A stretch of 64,000 nucleotides of DNA, from positions 479,620 to 543,619 of the forward strand of contig RPFO01000123.1 of the NCBI GenBank assembly GCA_009746045.1, written 5' to 3'. The position numbers and the translations under genes are program-made. Under the pieces are notes generated by a model. The model had not been told where the DNA came from. It did no database searches and saw only the letters and a list, made by a program, of their open reading frames with translations. The DNA comes from Mesostigma viride (taxonomy: Eukaryota > Streptophyta > Mesostigmatophyceae > Mesostigmatales > Mesostigmataceae). Within the stretch, counting starts at the first letter, position 1. Each line of letters starts with the position of its first letter. Shown here piece by piece: positions 1 through 10,098 of the stretch.

Positions 1-350
1 CAAGGCGGACCTTTGCGAGCTTTGATTGGGATGAAGTCCACTGCCCATCTTGTACCTCAAATGATCGAGGAGGTAGCATTCATGTCATGGGCTACAACAC
101 TTACATCAAAGTCATTGCTCTGGCGCCCCCGTGTTTGGTATCATGTAACATCATGCCCCGCCTTGACAGCCATCTGTGGATGGTAGATGTACTTAGAGGA
201 GAGACCCCACGCTAGTGCCCATGTGCACGTCCTGCGCACGCCCCTGGCGACGCTTGGTGACCCGACCCACACGGTTGGTGCCGCCTTATCCATCGCACCC
301 CACTCACACATCTGCCGTCCCTGCCTTCCCCCCACCCCTTCTTTCACCAG

Positions 351-2471
351 ATCATGGACACGATCGCGTCCATGCAGCCGGTCGCGTCGCTGGAGGCCCT
401 CGCGCCCGGCAACGCAAACAGCGACTCGTCCAGGGAGCCCTGGGGCACCCTCGTGGACGACATCGCCGACACAAGCCCATCACCGTGGATGGTGCGTGGG
501 GGGTGGGCCAGGGAAGATCACCGTGGACGGTGCATTGGGTGTGGCCGTGTGTGGGCAACGGCAAGGTGTCTTGTGAGCACGGCAATTTATCTTGCGGAAG
601 CGCAGCGCCATGCCATGCAGTTGTTGGTTATCCATGCAACTTGCCGCAAAGCTCTTTGTGCACCGCAAGCTGTCACACATGGGGTGCCAGTCGTTGTTTT
701 TCCTTGGGATGCTGGACACTTGTGCGGCCATGGGCAAGGTGCCCCTCTGCAGGTGAGGCAACATCGCATGCGTGGGAAATGCTTGGTTGTTGGCAAGCAG
801 CATGGGCAGCAGTTTTGTTTGCCATATGGAGCATGGAGCTACAGAGCTGTGATATCGAGTTGACCCACTCTCTGGACGGCACATCCTTGGTGGATACTGG
901 CGCGCACTCTCGCCCAAATGAGGGAGGAGACCCTCGCGAACCACCTCTCTCGTGCCCACAGTACCTGCATGCATCCCTGCCCACCTGCTTGTACCATGGC
1001 TCCTGGCCATTACAAGTGGCCTGTGTCCGCCAGGCAGGCAGCAGAGCCCACTAGTCACCCGCACTAAGCACGCGCGGGCCAGCCGCCGCAGATGGCCCCG
1101 TCCTGAGTTCCTCTCATCGGAGGTTGCTCTCCCTCACAAGGGGATGTACACCCATGGCGCTCACTTGCTGACTCACCAGACGCACCCTGCGGCTTTCGCC
1201 CCTCGGTCTGCCTTGGCCCCTGCTGTCGCGCCCCCACCTGCCCCCATTGCCGTGCCCCCACGCCCCCACCCCCCCACGACCCCACATTGCCACACTCCCA
1301 CGTCACTAGGTGGCGGAGGCCGACTTGCTCAAGGAGGATGTGCAGCGTGCGCTGGCCCAGCTCACGCCGCGGGAACAGACGGTGAGGCAGCCATCGGGTG
1401 CCCTCGTTGGCCCTCTGTCCTCGCCCCTCCAGCCCCTCCTTTCTCGTCCCTCCTTTCCCCCCTTGCCGTTTCATGTGGCCCCTCCCATATCCCCATGCCG
1501 ACCTCATGCCATGTATTGTCACACCTACGCACTGCACATTCCAACTTAGGTGGGCCCCTTTCAAAAGCGACGGCAGGGACAAATGCAGCCCTGTGCCAGC
1601 TTTCCGCCGATACTACACATCGAGCACGGGGTTCATTTTTGCAGTTAGTAGCAAGGGGACATGCGGGTGATCTTTCGCGTTGCATGCATGTGCTTGCACC
1701 ACTGTACTGTTCCTGGAAGGGATGCAAACCATTTGCGTCTGCCTCCTCGCTTGTCCTCGGACCACGCTCACTCAACTATGCCCTCTGCTTACCCCCCCAC
1801 TGCTTCCTATGCAGGTGCTACGGCTGCGCTACGGCCTGCAAGGCGGCAAGGGCCAGACACTTGGGGAAGTGGGCCGTGCCTTCTCCCTCACGCGGGAACG
1901 CATCCGCCAGATTGAGGTATGACGCAGCGCTGGTCATCGCATGTGTGGTTATGCTGGCACGCGCATGCATCCCCATGGGGCACTCTGGTGCCATAGGGTA
2001 CATGCGAACCGCAGGTCTGTGGTTATGTGTGTGCCCTTACAATGGGTTCACCAGTACTTTGAATGGGTTTGTTCCAGCCGTTTCCCTTTCACAGGGCCCC
2101 TCCCTCGATCAGTTACTTGCCACTATGTGTGGATGTGCTTGTAGATGCTATCATTGCCTTTTTTCCTGCAAAACATGAGGATATGTCTTGTTTTGTCACA
2201 TGTAGGATGGTCTGTGTCTTGGCCAGTGGCGTTTTCTTTGTATAAAATCTGGAAGAACATCCAGCTCCCGGAGTAGCTGGAGTGCTGACAAGTGTGAGAT
2301 TGCAGGTCTAGCAGCGGCTAGGGAGCCATTGACGCTTCTGAGTCAATTAAATGACGGTGCACTTGATCATGTTTCCTTGGTGGATACCTGCTGTTGCGAT
2401 ACCTTTTCCAGCTAGGAGCCCTAAAGAAGATGCGGAAATCGGCCAAGGTGCTGGAGGACTACACCCGCTAG
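351..2471 (+). CDS. Plastid RNA polymerase sigma factor, C-terminal part (regions 3-4), gene cut by window edge
   Basis: Sigma-70 family factor that directs the bacterial-type plastid RNA polymerase to promoters. Four exons join without a phase conflict: 351-491, 1310-1381, 1815-1916 and 2412-2471 (stop TAG). All introns are phase 0. The first exon resembles the end of region 3 (VASLEALAP, then [16 protein letters not shown]). The second opens region 4 ([10 protein letters not shown]). The third carries the region 4.2 helix-turn-helix ([19 protein letters not shown]), which contacts the -35 element in this family. The last gives the short tail [19 protein letters not shown]. Donors are GTGCGT, GTGAGG and GTATGA. 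Regions 1-2 and the start codon must lie left of the window; no convincing exon was seen in 1-350. Introns plus the family mean a nuclear gene for a plastid protein; the plastid location is inferred, since the transit peptide is not in view. Confidence 0.9.
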
Positions 2472-2857
2472 ACCTGCTGCATACCCTAAGCTGCCCCCGG
2501 GTGTGCCCAACAACCAGTGTCCAGGTGGCCAGTGTGGATGCGGCTGCTGTGTCCATGGTGTCAGACCAGTAATGACACCCCATGAAGCCACGCTGTACAA
2601 CTCAAACGGACAGTTGACTGTCGGCTGTCAGTTGGTTGACTGTCCTGCACAAAGAAACTGAGCCATGTCATTGCACAGCATTGCCAGGGTTTGCCCTGGT
2701 AAGTCTGCTCTGGACTAGGGTCCAGCCCAACAAAGGGAAGCCGTTTTCCTAAGGTGCAAGAATGCGTGTTTTTTTTTTTTTGCAATTCCTGCCTTCCCTT
2801 CGGTGTCAATGTATTGCAAAATTGTACATCCACGGTAATTATTTAGTGCAATATGAA
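2472..2857. other. 3' flank of the sigma factor gene, no feature recognised
   Basis: AT-richer than the gene. A T-tract sits at about 2769-2780. No ORF resembles a known protein. Confidence 0.4.
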
Positions 2858-2859
2858 TA

Positions 2860-3231
2860 CCGTAGTGGTCAAAATCACTTTGCGTCTAATTACTTTGCGA
2901 CCCCAAAACAAGGTGAAATGTGTAGTTTGCGACCCAAAACGAAGGCAAAGTTTTAGGTTTGCGAGCCGATCGACTTGTTTGTGGTCAGTGGCTTGGGTTC
3001 ACGGACTTCAAATCCCTTGGCCCCCTGATGTAACCCAACTACCCAACTGAGTAATTTGATTGATCCATTGGGTAGCACTGACTATAATAGCTAGGCTTGG
3101 GGCTCTGCGGCGCGGCGCAGGCGCGGCGCGGTAACATTTGAACTTTGTGACCCAAAATGAAGCCCATTTATAGCAGGTTTGCGAGGTCGATTCGCAAACA
3201 ATTAGACGCAAAGTGATTTTGACCACTACGG
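2860..3231. mobile_element. Tc1/mariner-like MITE, 372 bp
   Basis: Perfect inverted termini of about 32 bp start CCGTAGTGGTCAAAATCAC at 2860 and are mirrored ending at 3231. Both ends are flanked by TA (2858-2859 and 3232-3233), the target duplication of the Tc1/mariner superfamily. The interior has no transposase and carries diverged direct repeats (GACCCAAAA followed by GAAG near 2931 and 3150; GGTTTGCGAG near 2956 and 3177). It is non-autonomous. The superfamily call rests on the TA duplication and the terminus. Confidence 0.75.
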
Positions 3232-3233
3232 TA

Positions 3234-3615
3234 GTCGATCCCCCCCCCCTTGGAGGCCCTCTGAACGTACTCTTCATTGTGTATATGCCTTGCGCTGGTT
3301 GTGTTCTCCTTGATATCATCAATGATACAGTAGTTTGAGGTCAGCATGGTACTCCCGTTTGAATATCGCATTCACTCCCTCTCTCGTGCTTGGACTGCTA
3401 TGCAGAACAAGAAGAGGTGGAAGACGACTGTCCAGGCTCACACGCCAGCCCCTGTGGGCAAGCCCCCCCCGGCCCCCCAAGAGGAAGGGGCGCTTTGCTG
3501 AGTAGAGTAGTTAGGGTTTTCTAGATTAGATTATATTAGAGTTAGATTAGTTCGGTTTCGCGGGTTCGCCCACCTCCATCCCTCCAGCAAGGGAATATGT
3601 GCTACATATGCGCTT
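3234..3615. other. Spacer between the MITE and the ORF1 retroposon
   Basis: Contains a C-run at 3241-3250, a fragment of the dispersed CTTGATAT repeat (about 3290-3320), and a short T/A-rich stretch. No gene is seen. Confidence 0.35.
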
Positions 3616-4700
3616 TACGAGCTGACCCTCCATCTCCACAGCATCAACCGTCTCATCTTCGAGGACGGCAAATGGTGCCCCCTCGCCTATGTGACGAACC
3701 ACGCCCAACCCAGCCCCCGCCTTCAGCACCTCTGCCTCTGCTCCCTCCTCATGCGTGGAGATGGCGAGATCTGGGCTCCATCCATCTCCGCCCCCACACT
3801 CCGTTCAATCCTTATGGAACTGCCCTCCAGCAGCACGTGACTCCCCTTGCTGCAGATGTGGCGGCAATGGGCAGCACGCTGGCTGCTGAGTTCCCTCACC
3901 TTTCCACCACCGTCGCCTCCACCTCCATCCCCCTAGCCGAGGTCCACCTCCACTGCCGCCTCCACCTCCACCGCCGACATCAAAGGCCAGCTCCTGGACA
4001 TCGACCAGCGCCTCAAGGACAATCCCATCGCCATTGAGTGCCTGCAAGACACCGCAGGCCTCACCGCCCAGGCGGTGAAGGACATCGCGGCCCAGCCGGC
4101 ATCTGCTGGCCCGGCCGGTGATGCTCCTCCCACCCAGACCTGGGCGGACCTGCTTAAGCACCATGCCACCTCCACCACCTCCATCATCGCGGCACAGCTC
4201 AAGCAACAAGCCCTCGATCTCCGCGAGGAGGCCGACATCACCCAGCGCAGCGTCAATGTTATCGTCAAGCACTTCGACCAGCCGGCAGGTGAGACCTCGG
4301 AGACTCTTCTCATGGCGTTTAAGCGCGACATTCTTGCCCCCATGCAACTCACTGGTGAGCTGCGGATGTCGGCTGCCCGCCTTCCCCGCGCGCGGGGTAA
4401 GGCTGGCCCGGCTCCCCTGCTCCTCACCTTTAAAAGTACATGGCGGATAAGCTGTCGATTCTTAAATGCCGGAAGAAGCTCTCGGGGACTTCCTACACGC
4501 TGGACGACGACTTGACCCTGGCCCAGCAACAGCGGCGACGGGAGCTATGGCCGACATACCTCCAGCTCCGGCAGAGCGCAGGGGGGAGTCCGGTATACTG
4601 GAGGGGGGGACGTCATCCACGTCGACCACAAGCCCTGGCAGCTCGCCCCCTGCCACCCCAGCAACCCCAGTCTAGGGCATATAGCAGTAGTGTAGATTAG
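3616..4700 (+). pseudogene. LINE ORF1-like RNA-binding protein, frameshifted
   Basis: Remains of a LINE-type ORF1 protein. Successive frames read YELTLHLHSINRLIFEDGKW (3616 on), ADVAAMGSTLAAEF, then a long clean stretch from about 4000 (DIDQRLKDNPIAIECLQDT, TWADLLKHHATSTTSII). The C-terminal signature follows: GPAPLLLTFKS, DKLSILKCRKKL, LDDDLTLAQQQRRREL, PVYWRG. The RKKL / DDLT / QQ-R order is the usual end of LINE ORF1 proteins that bind element RNA. Frames break near 3840, near 3940-4000, near 4437 and in the G-run at 4602-4608. A shorter copy lies at 44223-44465 and inverted debris at 5218-5340. No reverse transcriptase follows; the 3' UTR begins at once. Confidence 0.7.
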
Positions 4701-5159
4701 TCAGGCTTAGCTTAGCACGTGGCACAAGCCTACCCTAATGTGCCGGCCCATAATGGCCCCTCCCATGGATTTAGCCAAGTTCTGCCTATAATGGAACTCC
4801 CCATGGATGCTGCAATGAATTTAGCCAAGCTCTGCCTACGTAGAGAGTCACTCTCTGCTGAGAAGCCATGCCCTAGTCACGTGCACCGCTAACGCACGGT
4901 ACACAACCAGCCATGTAGCCTTAGCTTAGTCCTTGTTGTACAGCCATGCTACGTCTTGGCTATGATCAGTTTACTCGCCCACGCTCCTTGTTATGCCATG
5001 CTCACATGGGTCTTATTGCACCCACAGATTGCCGGATCGTTAGCGTGTCCGTTTAGCTAACGTGCCCGAATGCAGCTGTGGCATGCCTTTGGCGTGAAGG
5101 AGACTGGGGGTCTCTGCCCTTTCTCCTGTTGTGCACACACAGGGATTAAAAGCACTTCG

Positions 5160-5187
5160 GTGCTCCGTGACTCCCCAACGGGAGCAC
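5160..5187 (+). repeat. Terminal hairpin of the ORF1 retroposon family
   Basis: Stem GTGCTCC / GGAGCAC around a 14-base loop, followed by GAGTTTAGTTAAG and an AATTAA-type tail. Related copies on the minus strand are at 17372-17397, 25950-25974, 43779-43795 and 63899-63926. Confidence 0.7.
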
Positions 5188-5217
5188 GAGTTTAGTTAAG
5201 TAATTAATAACTCCAGT

Positions 5218-5340
5218 ACACCGGCTTCCCCGCCGCGGTCTGCCGGAGCTGGAGGTAGGTCGGCCATAGCTCCCGTCGCCGTTGTTGCTGTGCCAGGGTC
5301 GACGTCCAGGGTAAAGTGGGTCTTCTCGAGCCGCATGCGG
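5218..5340 (-). pseudogene. Inverted ORF1 C-terminal fragment
   Basis: Read on the minus strand this gives LEKTHFTLDVD, then (frameshifted) LAQQQRRRELWPTYLQLRQ, then KPVYW. It matches the C-terminal block of the ORF1 at 4440-4610. It abuts the tail of copy 1 and has no other coding content. Confidence 0.6.
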
Positions 5341-5496
5341 CGCATGCCTTCAGTGCATGTTCACGCACTTATACTTGCTCCCTGACACTCATGTACATGT
5401 AATGCCAGCGCTGGTTGTATCCTTGATATAATGCCCCACCGTCTAGGTCATCTAGTCGCTCTTCGATCGCGTAAGCAAGCCATAATTTCAATATGA

Positions 5497-5640
5497 ACAA
5501 GGCTACACATTTCCATCTCCATCCGTATTCATCATCCTGAACGACTCGGAAACGGGGAAAAGATAACGGTAGGCTTGAGCTACCATGGTCCGGATTTTCC
5601 TGATTTCTGGCCTGCGCCGGTTGCCACCTTGATATAATGC
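5497..5640 (+). repeat. Dispersed ~150-bp repeat, copy 1
   Basis: Shares the words ACACATTTCCATC, CATCATCCTGAACGA, GCTACCATGGTCCGGATT, TTTCTGGCCTG and CTTGATATAATGCC with copies at 26494-26655, 43240-43385 and 43600-43735, all in the same orientation. Short end fragments occur near 3290, 5405 and 6785. Non-coding; possibly a SINE or a LINE 3' end. Confidence 0.65.
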
Positions 5641-6539
5641 CGTAATTTTAGTTCATCACCACCAATGCTGCATGCGCAGCACTGCGCTGGACAAATAAGC
5701 CTGCTGGACGTCATCCAGCGGGTGCATCCTGCGCAAAAATCCTGCCATGTGCTGCGCGCTTGCAACTGTTGAGCCAGGCCAGGTGCTCAGGGCTCTGGCC
5801 GGGCAAGCTTGAGGAGAAACATGCTGGCTAGGCCGCTGGGCGTCCTGCCAGGCTGGCTAGCTGAGCCAATGTAGCAGCTGTTCTGCTGGTTGTTGCAGAG
5901 CACATCTACCTGTACGAGTACTGGATCCCCTGGATCGAGCTCGAAACTAAACCTGGGCATCCTTGTTATGCAGTGTTCAGGTTGTCCTGCATGTACCTAC
6001 TGCTTACTGATCCAGCACGTGTCACAGAAAGCATGCCTTGTGTCGTCGCCATGCGACTCAGACAGTATCGGGAAACCCTTCGCCCAATCAGCTACAGAGA
6101 ACTGATTTCAAAATTGTCGCTTGAGCGCACGACAGCCCTTCGTGAGTGTGCTTGTAGACTCTTGGGGTGGGCCAGCAAGTTTACAGCGCATCTTTTTTTG
6201 AAAGGCGGATGGCTCACATCCCAGCATCCGCTGCTGATTCGTGCTTGCAGAGATTCACAGGTTCGAGGCACTTCAATCTCTCTGCCTTATGTGATGTACG
6301 AAGTCCACCTGGAAGCAAGGCAAGTGGACAGAGGACACCATCAGGGGAGCAGAAAAGGAAGCAGATAAGGGTGATATTTGACAGATGCGAGACATGGGTG
6401 ATGTCATCAACATCTGAGCATGAGGGGACATGGCAAGCTCTAGGAATATGTATGCCATACTGGTCATATATACTGGTTGTCTATATATACGGGCTGTCTA
6501 TACATATTCATTGAGAATGATAAATTACGGAGGTGAGAT
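5641..6539. other. Intergenic stretch with one unsupported ORF
   Basis: A 131-codon frame at 5973-6368 (+) has no recognisable family and no partner exon. The words ATTCATTGAGAATGATAAATTACGGA lie in this order at about 6506-6531 and recur next to the LINE cluster at 23346, so this is a repeated locus that may serve as a LINE target. Confidence 0.35.
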
Positions 6540-6806
6540 TGGCATGTCCATGTATATTGGCTGTCTATATATACGGGTTGCCTATATATTCTGGTTGTCT
6601 ATATATACTGGTTGTCTATATATTCTGGTTGTCTATATATACTGGTTGCCTATATATTCTGGTTGTCTATATATACTGGTTGCCTATATATTCTGGTTGT
6701 CTATATATACTGGTTGTCTATATATTCTGGTTGTCTATATATACTGGTTGTCTATATATACTGGTTGTCTATATATACTGGTTGTCTATATATTCTGGTT
6801 GTCTCC
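6540..6806 (+). repeat. 17-bp minisatellite
   Basis: About 15 units alternating TCTATATATACTGGTTG and TCTATATATTCTGGTTG. The last unit runs into CTGGTTGTCTCCTTGATAT, the end of the dispersed repeat, so the satellite probably grew from such an end. Long open frames here are products of the repeat. Confidence 0.9.
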
Positions 6807-6974
6807 TTGATATATCATCAAACCGGTAGATGAGCCTGCAATGCAATTGGGTGTGGCTCGATCAGGCATCCATGCTCATTTCTCACAATAAGTTCCTAGT
6901 CGTCTGGACCCAACTAACCCATAGCGATGTAAGAGTATGCACTCTCACGATGTCCGTGGTTGCAAATGACTATT

Positions 6975-9010
6975 TCAGATGCAGATATACGCAGGGGTGT
7001 GCATGGCTGTATGCACCCTACCACCGCAGCAGGGATACCATGATACCTTTGTACGCAACCGTGAGCACCACCACCGTAGTGGGTGACCGCCACTGCCACA
7101 GGGTTTGACCTTTTCATGGACAGAGCTATTGGAGGATCCTGCACTGGACGACACCGTAGGGGCATGGGACCTCAGCCATGCCCGTAACCGTACAAGATGC
7201 TGTTGCGGTTTCACATAAGCCCAAGACAAATGGGCAATGTGCCCTCTAACCTCTTCACACGTTAACTGCAGATCTGCACTTTGACCAGCAGTAGATACTA
7301 GCCAAGCTGGCATCTGCCACCTTGCACATGGTAACCTGCCGCCTCACCTCGCAGCCGCTGGTAGTGATGCCGTACGACGCCACCGCTGTGTGCGGGTCCA
7401 GCATCTTCGTCCCTCGGTGAGACAGGCAGAAGCACCGCCACACGCGCCGCCTGGCGTGCGGGGAGGGTGTGTGTGATCAAGGTGGCTTTGGTGGGAGATC
7501 AGGGCTTTGATAGGTGTGTACGGTGTGCTGCGGTATTGGTGGCTCTAACCTTTGCATGGGTGCATAAGCATGCACAGACCCTTTTGCGTGCACACTCCTG
7601 TAGATACGCTGCTAATAACGAATCGCCTCACCCATGTTCCACACTTCCACACCCAGCAATGTTTCTAGTAAGGGGTTTTGGCCCGTTACTAGAGACACTG
7701 ACCCCCGTAGAGATCACTATGTCAAACATGTCATTTATACATGCAACGCTAACACATGCCGCGAGTAGGATAGCCCACAATGAATAATGGGCTAGGGGCC
7801 AGCTCTTTTCCCCTGGCGCATTACCAAATGAGGCAAACCACATGCACGCAAAAGTGACGTATCATACGCACCCACTGCCATCTGAGGCAAACCACATGCG
7901 CCCACAAGTGAGGCAAGCTTTATGCACGCTGCATGTGGCAAGACCCACTGTGCACAAGCAGTGCGCACCACGAGATGTATCGGCGTCCGTGCGACGCCAG
8001 CGTGCGTCTCTGCACCGCCTTCTGCACGGCAACGATGAGGTCGTGGACGGTGGCTGTGTGCCGCACAGGTACCTCTGAGGCACGCAAGGAGCATACACAT
8101 GCAGTTGACATGCGCCAGCACGACAGCAACAGAGCGCAAGCACCGCAGGGGTCAACAAGGGAGGGCCAACAAGGGCCAACAGAAGCCGGCAAAGGTGGGT
8201 TGACAAGGAAAGGTCGACAAAAAAGGGTTGATGAGGGAGTGTTGACAAGGGGGGGTTGACAAGGGGGGGGTGACAAGGGGGGGTCGACAAGGGGGGGGTG
8301 ACAAGGGGGGGTCGACAAGGGGGGGTTGACAAGGGGGGTTTGACAAGAGGGGGTTCACGAGGCATAGGGCTGCCAACTGTCAGCAAATTTTGAGAGGTTG
8401 TCGCAGGCGTGCAGCCAGCAGTGATGGCCTACGAGGCAAAAGAAAAGAGTTGGGTGGCATCAAGCACAGCACAGAACCTGGCCCAGGGCTATGCTGTCAG
8501 GGTTGGATGGTGAAAAAAAGGATATTGAATAGCTAGTATGGTTTGGTGTAGTGCAATTGGTGGATGCTACACTATGGTCTAGACATCCACCAAATGTTTA
8601 TCAGTGCAGAGGGACGTCATGATCAGAGGCAGGCATCAGGCACCATGATTATCTACTGGCTAGGGGCAGGCATCAAGTGCTGTGACTCACTACTGACTAG
8701 GGGCAGGGCATTGGGTGCTTTTATCGGCCGTCCATGGACCTGACTGTAAAAGGATGTAGAGGGCCCCCTGCGCGGTAGGGACAGGGTGCTTACCCAGTGT
8801 CGTGCCATCCAGCTTGCGCACGGTGACCACCAGCGCGCTGCCCGTCTCCACCGCGATGAGCGTGTCGATCTCGTCCATCGTCGGCTCCCGGGACACGTCG
8901 GCCAGTAATGGGTGGTCCAACAGCCGTTTCAGCTTGTCAGGATAATCGGCCGGCAGCGGTGCCGCCCGTTTCTTGGTCTGGTCGCCATCAGATTGTATCG
9001 TGCCGTCCAT
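6975..9010 (-). CDS. SNRNP25: U11/U12 small nuclear ribonucleoprotein 25 kDa protein
   Basis: Ubiquitin-fold subunit of the U11/U12 di-snRNP of the minor (U12-type) spliceosome. Minus-strand exons: 9010-8794, 8074-7969, 7450-7348 and probably 7199-6975 (stop TGA). Splice phases match at each step (1, 2, 0). Recognisable blocks are LLDHPLLADVSREPTMDEID, LVVTVRKLDGTTL, EVPVRHTATVHDLIVAVQKA, RRYISW, RRVWRCFCLSHRGTKML and YGIT. These follow the order of family members (HPLL, MDG, TVLDLK, HISW-YVWR, DYGI). The 8074 acceptor was chosen over a closer one because it restores the PV-ATVHDL block. The last exon (HLVRLRAWL) fits the family end but leaves a 65-residue unmatched tail; without that splice the frame stops at 7255. 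Predicted length is 216 residues against about 130 in animals. Divergent from RPP30. Confidence 0.85.
7842..7920. repeat. Direct repeat in SNRNP25 intron 2
   Basis: The words TGAGGCAAACCACATGC and ACGCACCCA / GCGCCCACAAGTGAGGCAA repeat about 50 bp apart. Small local duplication with no coding role. Confidence 0.5.
8147..8352. repeat. G-rich minisatellite in SNRNP25 intron 1
   Basis: Units of about 15-17 bp built on GGGGGGTTGACAAG / GGGGGGTCGACAAG, degenerate at the left end and regular from about 8240. On the transcribed strand of SNRNP25 it reads as C-rich. Confidence 0.85.
8615..8722. repeat. Three imperfect ~40-bp direct repeats in SNRNP25 intron 1
   Basis: The word AGGGGCAGG or GAGGCAGGC followed by CATCA/CATTG and GGTGC or AGTGC recurs three times, with TCTACTGGCT / CTACTGACT between. 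Confidence 0.5.
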
Positions 9011-10098
9011 TCGATTAACTTACACGTAGGGGGGCAATAGCACGCTTTCGATCGCTGCAGAACACTGTGAGTGCGTCTTGTGGGCCATCTATCAACAATC
9101 AGGGCACACTCTGCAAAGAGGGCACCACAAGCGGCTGTGGCATGCCCCGTGGTAAACAACGCTCCTTTGTCGGCATTACTACTGTGGCCTTCAAGTCACA
9201 ACAACCGGCAATGAGTAGTGGAGGCCGGAAAGAATTGAGCTTAGATTCGCGTCACTTCATCGCGTCTCGACAAATTGAGGACATGTAGGCAGTTTCTTCG
9301 AGCTAGCTTGGATCCTGCATGGTCCCATTTCTTAAGCTGCAGCAAGACAAGATACACGCAGCCTTGGCTCAATGGGACATCAAATGAGCACAACCGGCTG
9401 GTAGTTACGACGCCCATGATGACATCCCCTTACATACCATATACACAGTCGCTATGAATACTTCACTCTGGCTGCTCTTCAAGGCAACGGGGATCGGGCA
9501 GTAGTACCTAGCTGATGTCTCTAAATAATGTGATGATTATGTACTGGTAGTCCACGACGCGCGAGTTTCCAAATGTCTGCTGGTCATGTCCGGCGTGGTA
9601 ATCAACAACAACAACAACAATAATAACAACAACAACAACAGGCGACTTTGGCTGCACATAGCGTTTTGCCGGCCATGCCCGAATTACGTCTGGGTTGCCT
9701 GCAAGGTTTGCCCGTGAGTGTGAAGCCTGTCTTGCCAGGTTTCCCAGAAACACGTGGCAGAAGCAGGCTTTGGCAAAGCGCACGAGGGAGTTGCCACTTG
9801 CCAGCATTATTTTTTGCCGCGATTTGCTTGTGACAAGGGGTGATTTCACATTTTCACTGATTGGAACCAAAAGTAGGCTGCCAATGTTGCAGTGCTAAGT
9901 CGCATTGCGCGGTCTAAACTCAGAACCGAGTGTGCGTCCATGGCCGATTAATTTAATTGTCCCCCCATAGAGATGACTATATCAGATTGAATACAACCCA
10001 ACGATTAAGGTATAAATGTTGCGCGACAATGTACTTAAAAAGCCGGGGTTGATTTTGGGGAAGGCAGCCTCGGTGTTGTAGGGAGGTAGTTGTGCCAA
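9011..10098. promoter_or_regulatory. Shared upstream region of SNRNP25 (-) and RPP30 (+)
   Basis: The 1.09 kb between two divergent start codons. It holds a (CAA)n/(TAA)n tract at 9606-9641 and no ORF of known family. I see no clear TATA box. Its role as a two-way promoter is inferred from gene order only. Confidence 0.4.

Larger units (their letters stand above)
3616..5215 (+). mobile_element. ORF1-only retroposon (half-LINE), copy 1
   Basis: ORF1 remains are followed directly by a 3' UTR (about 4680-5159), a terminal hairpin (5160-5187) and an AT-rich tail with TTAAT repeats to about 5210. The 3' UTR, with its repeated CCATGGAT and TTTAGCCAAG words, is found again in inverse orientation at 43980-44220, next to the same ORF1 end. 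The shared layout suggests a family that lacks ORF2 and moves with help from an autonomous LINE. The 5' end is not defined. Confidence 0.6.

Noticed and set aside
5973-6368. 131-codon frame
   Set aside because: No family, no start context, no partner exon, and it lies in repeat-rich DNA.
6540-6806. Possible CRISPR array
   Set aside because: Units are contiguous with no spacers, no cas genes, and the genome is eukaryotic. The same applies to the arrays at 8.2, 49.5, 53.4 and 56 kb.
6430-6833. Tyr/Ile/Leu/Val-rich membrane-like protein
   Set aside because: All three frames of the 17-bp minisatellite are open; no codon signal.
7255-7443. Possible separate enzyme suggested by the DPHTAVA motif
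   Set aside because: It is SNRNP25 exon 3; flanking VWRCF and YGIT blocks and matching splice phases explain it.
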